Position numbers and translations under genes: made by a program | Shown here: positions 33,167 to 37,773 of the stretch, one piece after another | Layout: each line of letters starts with the position of its first letter | Position numbering within the stretch: the first letter of the stretch is position 1 | The notes under the pieces: generated by a model | Database searches by the model: none | Told to the model about the DNA's origin: nothing | What the model saw: the letters and a program-made list of their open reading frames with translations, nothing else | Assembly: GCA_964452575.1 (NCBI GenBank) | Contig: CAYVMN010000014.1 | Location: 1-37,773 of the forward strand | Direction: 5' to 3' | Length of the DNA: 37,773 nucleotides | Origin: CAYVMN01 sp964452575 | GTDB lineage: Bacteria; Desulfobacterota; DSM-4660; Desulfatiglandales; Desulfatiglandaceae

Positions 33167-34504
33167 CTACTTTGTTACAAGACTCAAAAGTGTTGAAACA
33201 TCCTTCAGATTCTCAATGCCGGAGACGGTCTCCTCGAGTCTCCTCTGTTTCTTTTCGTCTAAAACTTCCGATGACAATTTCTTGAACTTCTCCCTCCGCT
33301 CCTCTGGCGTCATCGGATTTTCTCTCGACCCCTTCGGATAGTCCACTTGGGAAATATGTTTTGAGCCATCCCTCAAAATGACCTCCATGCGGCACGATAC
33401 GTCCCGCGGGAGGCTGTCGATCGCCCTGATCTCCACACTCTTCGAAAGCCTACGGATCAAGCTGTCCTTCAGCTTTTCTTCGGAAAACTCTGAGAAAAAG
33501 GCGTCGCCCTCGACAAGGGAAACGGCGACGGCATAGGGAAGGCTCACCTGGGCCTCGTGATAAGTCCTGGGTCTCGAGATGTTGTGGTAATTTGCCCACC
33601 TCGGGTGTCGAAAGACGATGATCTTCTCGATCCGGGCCGGGTCGATGTCCTGGTCGCGCCTCAGGGTAAGAGCGCAATCGATCGCGTTGTGAATAGGCCT
33701 AGCACAGGAGTACCGTTTGTATTCCACAAAGATGGGGAATTCCTTTCCGAGCCCATCCGTCAGTTTTGAAACATCAAACCGGTCGGAGTATGACCTCAAA
33801 AACCCGCGCTCCCCTTCTAGGATGGTCTCGGCGCCCGTGAATCCGTCCTGGGCCATGAGGGCCGAAACCGTCCCCCCTCTGGCCGCAGGCCCGGGGTTGA
33901 ACCTCTTCTGCATGGAAGTGCCATAAAACTCCATCAACCCCGAGGACTGGGCTCCTGCCAGCCCAAGGGCATCCAGAACCTGTTTCTGCCCCAGCTTGAG
34001 CACTTTTGCAGAAGCGGCTGCCGCTCCAAAGACACCGCAGGTCGAGGTCGTGTGGAATCCTCTGTCCCTGAGGGAGGGGTTCATGGCCCGGCTCAGCCGC
34101 GCCATAACGTCACAACCCGCGACGAGGGCAACCATGAGTTGTCTCCCCGTGGCGTGAACCTTTTCCCCTACTGCTAGGGCCGCCGAAAAAATGGGGGGAC
34201 TGAAATGAAAGTAAGCCAGGCTATCAACATCGTCCAGCTCTATGCTGTGAGACAGAATTGCGTTGGAAAAAGCGGCGTCCGGGGCCGAAACCCGGTAGCC
34301 AAATCCGATGACAGTGGCCTCCGGCTTCCCAGCCAGGTCCCTTGAAAAATGGGCAGCCATCGTTGCGCTCTCCGTTTTCATTCCGCCAATGGCCACCCCG
34401 AAGTAATCAACAAGGAGGATCCTCATATCGTCCAGAATAGTATTGGGAATAGACGCATAACTCAAATGGGCCACATGCTGCGCAATAGTCTTTGTCTCAT
34501 CCAT
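33167..34504 (-). CDS. MmgE/PrpD family protein, first gene of catabolic cluster
   Basis: This 445-residue paralogue has the same family landmarks: LLVDYFGVAIGG, SHSIELDDVDSLAYFH, FHTTSTCGVFGAAAASAKVLKL and VEYKRYSCARPIHNAID, matching the active-site KxYxCxRPxH pattern of PrpD/CAD proteins more closely than its neighbour. The two PrpD genes are separated by 87 bases. ATG 34504 has a weak ribosome binding site. It is the first gene of the long minus-strand cluster, directly downstream of the inverted repeat at 34519-34576. Confidence 0.92.
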   Translation of the reverse strand: MDETKTIAQHVAHLSYASIPNTILDDMRILLVDYFGVAIGGMKTESATMAAHFSRDLAGKPEATVIGFGYRVSAPDAAFSNAILSHSIELDDVDSLAYFHFSPPIFSAALAVGEKVHATGRQLMVALVAGCDVMARLSRAMNPSLRDRGFHTTSTCGVFGAAAASAKVLKLGQKQVLDALGLAGAQSSGLMEFYGTSMQKRFNPGPAARGGTVSALMAQDGFTGAETILEGERGFLRSYSDRFDVSKLTDGLGKEFPIFVEYKRYSCARPIHNAIDCALTLRRDQDIDPARIEKIIVFRHPRWANYHNISRPRTYHEAQVSLPYAVAVSLVEGDAFFSEFSEEKLKDSLIRRLSKSVEIRAIDSLPRDVSCRMEVILRDGSKHISQVDYPKGSRENPMTPEERREKFKKLSSEVLDEKKQRRLEETVSGIENLKDVSTLLSLVTK

Positions 34505-34518
34505 TAATCGAAACTCAA

Positions 34519-34576
34519 TCTGAGATACATAAAGTATATCTAATGTATTCTAGATGTTTTTTTTATGTATCACAGA
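34519..34576 (-). promoter_or_regulatory. Inverted repeat, probable operator/promoter of the catabolic cluster
   Basis: TCTGAGATACATAAA (34519-34533) and TTTATGTATCACAGA (34562-34576) are inverted copies with one mismatch in 15, separated by 28 bases. The spacer holds a smaller imperfect palindrome (ATCTAATGTATTCTAGAT). The near end is 14 bases before the ATG of the first PrpD gene. A TATACT hexamer on the minus strand inside this block may be a -10, without a clear -35. Two identical half-sites suggest binding of a dimeric repressor, for example the GntR/FCD protein of this cluster (inference). Confidence 0.6.
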
Positions 34577-34939
34577 TCAAGATGTTTGTCAAATAAAATC
34601 TTTTGAACCTGGAATTCCGATATAAGGGTCAAAAAAAATTGAAGTTTTTTCAAAAAGAGTGTAAATTTCAAATTTTGTTTCCGATTCAAGTTTGCCACGA
34701 GAAGGGGTCTGAAAAACGACAAGAGGTACGTGAGGCTACGATCACATGCAGACACAAGAGGGGGGTATACTCGAAGCAGCGGAAACGCCCTAGGCCCACA
34801 AAAATGACGCAATAAGCACTTGAAGCTACATCATAAATGGATCATGACCAGCTTGATATTTGCCTTTATTTATGCTTAACCTCCGGCCATGACCAGCCGG
34901 GACCGACTCCAATAAACTCTCTGTAACCGAGCGTTCTAG
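34577..34939. other. Gene-free AT-rich stretch
   Basis: No gene, RNA or repeat is recognised here. Runs such as GTCAAAAAAAATTGAAGTTTTTTC give short open frames in both directions without ribosome binding sites or family patterns. The rest of the 34505-35791 gap is described by the inverted-repeat and remnant entries; 35362-35506 and 35728-35791 show nothing further. Confidence 0.6.
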
Positions 34940-35361
34940 CACACCGCTGAGCGCGATGATGCCAAAGTTGCAGATCACCTCTTCCATCGCCGTGAGATGG
35001 ATGTGGTCTATGCCATGGATGAGGCAAGCTTATTTGACTCCTTGTTCAATTATCTGCAGGAGCTTTGGGTAAACAAAGCACGTGGCAAATTTACTGCCGA
35101 AAGCTCAAGGTGCTTAACCGAAACAAGCTGATTGTCTTCGTGGGCCAGCACTTCGGGATTCTTCCATCCCATGAAGTCTTCGTGTTGGCCAATGTGCCTG
35201 TTCACGACATCGAAAAAGAGCTCCATATCACCCGAGAACCGGTCTATGCCAAATATATATACACAAGGGATCCTAAACGACATATCTTGACCATGTGGCT
35301 CAGAATTTCCTCGGCCGCCATAGTTTCTTGTTTAATGCTTATATCGGAATTTCAGTTTTGA
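34940..35361 (+). pseudogene. Decayed mobile-element-like coding remnants
   Basis: Two protein-like pieces lie in different plus frames. The first (from just after a TAG at 34937) reads DDAKVADHLFHRREMDVVY and AMDEASLFDSLFNYLQELW, then degenerates. The second (ORF 35065-35361) includes LKVLNRNKLIVFVGQHFGI and SHEVFVLANVPVHDIEKEL. These resemble the beginning and the end of one transposase-type protein with the middle deleted, but I cannot name the family with confidence. No ribosome binding site or intact start is present. The closeness of an inverted-repeat element (35507-35727) supports a mobile origin. Confidence 0.4.
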
Positions 35362-35506
35362 ACCTCGCAATGCCTCAAAAGATATGAAGGAATTGGCGCC
35401 CTGTGCCTCGGCCTTTTTTCACACCTTCAGTTCATTTGAAAACAAGAGATCGGTTAGAAGCGCATCGATATCTTATTATCCCTCGCAATCATGACCTAAA
35501 TTTGCC

Positions 35507-35727
35507 GCATCGCACATTTGTGTGGGTACCCCCTATATCTTGAGGTTATTGGCTAACATGTTGTAACTTGATGAGTTTTCCGCTGGTTGAGGGATCAAGA
35601 CTTCCATAGCTTTCTTAATCGACCTCGTGGCTTAATGGATTCGACGGTCTAAAGGAATGCAGATGACAGTCTCCATGTCAATCCGACTCTACAACATGTT
35701 GTGGCCAGCCACACAAATGTGCGATGC
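35507..35727. mobile_element. MITE-like element with 19-bp terminal inverted repeats
   Basis: GCATCGCACATTTGTGTGG at 35507-35525 is present in perfect inverted form at 35709-35727. Inside, AACATGTTGTA (from 35554) is again inverted as TACAACATGTT (ending 35700), so both ends share a two-block structure with unequal spacing. AAATTT flanks both outer ends at slightly different distances. The 221-bp interior has no open frame of note. It may be a non-autonomous element or the two ends of a deleted insertion sequence. Confidence 0.55.
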
Positions 35728-35791
35728 CCCATAAATTTTAACATACGCGAGCTAATACATAGACTAGAGGCATTCTGCCCTTCATGCTCCG

Positions 35792-37681
35792 CTAATTTCG
35801 GTCCCAAAGGTCATTGGCCACTTTCTCCAGTCCCAGCCTCTTCAGCGTCTCGGGCAGAGGCCTTCCCTTCTCATCCCATCCCATCCACTGGTAATATCCT
35901 TTCAACATTTGCTCAAAGTGAGAGAGGATCGTCTTACCAGCGGTCGGACCATCAACGGGCGCCGAACCATACCGCGGCGAGGGCCAATCCAAGTCCCATG
36001 TCAGCCCGCTCTTAATATTAAAGACCCTCATCAAATGGACGGCGCGGAGTCCGGCCTCCATGGCCTCGTCGGCGGTAAAGTCCCAGCCCATAACGGCCTG
36101 CAGGGCCTCGGTCAGCATGGGAATATTCATCTTCGTATTGAACCGACATGTCACCAGGGAATCCTCAAACTGCATTCCCCCCTTCATCTTCACCTCGATC
36201 TCTACAATTCGGTCCGGATCACAACCATAGGGATTGAGGTCTTTAGCCAGGCCGTACGTTGTGACGTCAGGGCCAAGCGGAGTGCTATCCAGCGCGCCCG
36301 AGTCAGAAACGCAGTGATCGAACAGCTCCGTCCAACGGGCACGATGGTCATGACCCCGGGGCGTAGTCCCTTTCCTGGTATAAACGCCAATGTCCTCGGC
36401 ACCATGCCCTATCTTCCTGACGGTCCGCATCACGCCTCCGGCCAGGACATCCCCTATCCCTTCCCGTTTCGAAATCTCCCCGAGCATATTCCTGACAGCC
36501 TCCACATTGCCCCAGGTCATTTCAAGCCCATCTGTCTTTTCCCTCGTCAGTATCCCCCTTTCGTAACACTCCATGACACAGGAAAGCACCCATCCTGTCT
36601 CGTTCACGTCCATCCCAAGGCGGTCGACCAAGTTCGTCAGTACTATCACAGCGGTAACGTCGTCTATCCCCAGATTAGAGCCGAGGCCCGAAAGCTGCTC
36701 ATAGTCAGGCTCCTCGACCTCCATTCCCTTATACGGGCCCTCGGGAATGGTCATGGCCTCGCAGTGGTGGTGAGGGCAGGCCCAGCATGGCCTCTTTCGC
36801 TTCGGAGAATAATGTTCCCGGATATAGGGGCCCGTGAATCGGGACAACTTCTCTTCTGGGATCGGCCATTTGCTCGTCGTGTAGTTCTTGACGGGAAGAT
36901 TACCGATGGCAAGATTCTTAAGAAACCCGGGGAGCGTCCCGTAGTAGTGGTAGCTTGCAGGGTTATCGATGATGGGCTTGAGGAGGGCCTTGACGAGTCT
37001 AGTGAGGCGCGCCCGGTCTTTGACCTCTGCCCTTTGCTTCCCGCGCAGGACCACGATGGCCTTCAACTTCTTGGAGCCCATCACAGCTCCGACACCGTTA
37101 TGAGCAGCCACATGCCCCTTGTCAATCACAATGGCAGCAAACCTCACGAGCTTCTCCCCAGCAGGACCGATCGATAAGACGCTTATCTCACGCTCTCCCT
37201 TACCCAGTTCTTTTGCCAGCGCGTCAGCTGTTTCCCAGGTGTCCTTGCCGACAAGATGTTCGGCGCTCATGAACCTTGCGGAGCCCTCTTCATTTACAAC
37301 GAGGTAGGTCCACGTGTCACAGGTGCCTTGGATAACCAGACCCATTAAACCGCATGAACGCAAATAGGCCCCGAAGACTCCCTGGGCCTGCGTGGAGGCT
37401 GCGCCATTTGTCATTGCCCCCTTAGTAGAGACAGTGATGCCGCCCGAGCCCGGCACTGCAGTACCACTCAGGGGGCCACCTAGGATAATGAGTCGGTTTT
37501 CTCGATTTGACCACTTAACACTAGAAGGAACCTCATCATACAGAAACTTAGCGCCCAGTGCACAGCCACCAAGATATCTACGAAGTGTCTGTGCATCAAT
37601 TTCCTCCTTTGATCCCTTCCGTTCGCTTAAGTTAAGTCTCAATATCCGAGCCAAATAAGTTTTCTCTTTGTTGCTTGACAA
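35792..37681 (-). CDS. Aldehyde:ferredoxin oxidoreductase (tungsten enzyme) family
   Basis: This 629-residue protein is a full-length AOR, oxidising an aldehyde to its acid (or acting in reverse) with ferredoxin through a tungstopterin and one [4Fe-4S] cluster. Seen: LRLNLSERKG and YLGGCALGAKFLYDE at the start, GPLSGTAVPGSGGITVSTKG, SIGPAGEKLVRFAAIV, GAVMGSKKLKAIVV, the cluster cysteines in CWACPHHHC with a later cysteine in DSLVTCRFN, and MECYERGIL. The start is TTG 37681, supported by GGAGGAG seven bases upstream. No ferredoxin partner adjoins it; the four-cluster ferredoxin gene at 9908-10435 is broken. It lies upstream of the catabolic cluster but is separated by 1.3 kb with element remnants, so common transcription is unlikely. 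Confidence 0.93.
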   Translation of the reverse strand: MSSNKEKTYLARILRLNLSERKGSKEEIDAQTLRRYLGGCALGAKFLYDEVPSSVKWSNRENRLIILGGPLSGTAVPGSGGITVSTKGAMTNGAASTQAQGVFGAYLRSCGLMGLVIQGTCDTWTYLVVNEEGSARFMSAEHLVGKDTWETADALAKELGKGEREISVLSIGPAGEKLVRFAAIVIDKGHVAAHNGVGAVMGSKKLKAIVVLRGKQRAEVKDRARLTRLVKALLKPIIDNPASYHYYGTLPGFLKNLAIGNLPVKNYTTSKWPIPEEKLSRFTGPYIREHYSPKRKRPCWACPHHHCEAMTIPEGPYKGMEVEEPDYEQLSGLGSNLGIDDVTAVIVLTNLVDRLGMDVNETGWVLSCVMECYERGILTREKTDGLEMTWGNVEAVRNMLGEISKREGIGDVLAGGVMRTVRKIGHGAEDIGVYTRKGTTPRGHDHRARWTELFDHCVSDSGALDSTPLGPDVTTYGLAKDLNPYGCDPDRIVEIEVKMKGGMQFEDSLVTCRFNTKMNIPMLTEALQAVMGWDFTADEAMEAGLRAVHLMRVFNIKSGLTWDLDWPSPRYGSAPVDGPTAGKTILSHFEQMLKGYYQWMGWDEKGRPLPETLKRLGLEKVANDLWDRN

Positions 37682-37773
37682 TTCTTCTCCTCCTTAGTCT
37701 GAGGTCGTGACCCTTTAATTTGACTTTGTAAAGATACTCCTTGACTTTTTGTTGAAAAAATGGTAGCAGGTCA

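Noticed and set aside
34603..34815. A 70-codon plus-strand frame in the 34.6-kb gap
   Set aside because: It is AT-rich, highly basic, without ribosome binding site or recognisable pattern, and overlaps an equally meaningless minus frame.
35909..37177. A 422-codon open frame on the plus strand
   Set aside because: It lies wholly antisense to the AOR gene, has no family pattern or ribosome binding site, and arises from the codon bias of the opposite strand.
1..37773. CRISPR array, tRNA, rRNA or riboswitch
   Set aside because: I saw no regularly spaced direct repeats, no cloverleaf-like segment with the expected TTC arm, and no recognisable riboswitch core; the repeats present are dispersed, not arrayed.

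Overview
The window looks like chromosomal DNA of an uncultured or poorly studied anaerobe, most likely a Desulfobacterota/Deltaproteobacteria-type bacterium. This is inferred from gene content only: two LIV-type ABC importers, acyl-CoA ligases, a tungsten aldehyde:ferredoxin oxidoreductase (AOR), a glycyl-radical-type enzyme and a selenoprotein. No rRNA, tRNA or CRISPR array was seen, and taxonomy cannot be fixed from the sequence alone.

Layout. 1-292 is the 5' end of a secreted protein on the minus strand. 293-879 is intergenic, with a dispersed repeat and a near-consensus promoter. 880-5639 is a plus-strand operon for a complete branched-chain-amino-acid-type ABC importer (binding protein, two permeases, two ATPases). 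It converges with an acyl-CoA ligase (5636-7279) and a RecD2-type helicase (7333-9525) on the minus strand. 9560-12811 is a decay zone: a repeat copy, a four-cluster ferredoxin gene with an in-frame amber codon, a mosaic of AOR and iron-alcohol-dehydrogenase fragments, a transposase fragment, and a MntA/HepT toxin-antitoxin locus whose toxin gene is broken by a 7-bp tandem duplication.

12812-34504 is one long minus-strand catabolic cluster. In transcription order it encodes two MmgE/PrpD proteins, an aconitase-family hydratase, an importer interleaved with an acyl-CoA ligase (LivG, ligase, LivH, LivM, binding protein, LivF), a glycyl-radical-enzyme (GRE) activase, the GRE itself, a UGSC-family selenoprotein, a thioredoxin-reductase-like flavoprotein, a PrpB-like lyase, a metallo-beta-lactamase-fold hydrolase, a beta-hydroxyacid dehydrogenase and a GntR/FCD regulator. 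A 15-bp inverted repeat lies just before its first gene. PrpD-like, aconitase-like and PrpB-like enzymes together resemble the dehydration, rehydration and cleavage half of the 2-methylcitrate cycle, without a citrate synthase. I infer import, CoA activation and degradation of a branched or tricarboxylic-type organic acid; the substrate is unknown.

34505-35791 holds no intact gene, only transposase-like remnants and a 221-bp element bounded by 19-bp inverted repeats. 35792-37681 is an intact AOR.

The most notable observations are these. (1) The UGSC selenoprotein is split by an in-frame TGA followed by a SECIS-like hairpin, and sits beside a thioredoxin-reductase-like gene. (2) The GRE has a full-length reading frame but alanine at the glycyl radical position. 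(3) Its activase gene carries the radical-SAM cysteine motif in a frame that cannot be reached from a normal start codon. The GRE pair has therefore lost its classical chemistry or been repurposed, while the surrounding pathway stays intact.
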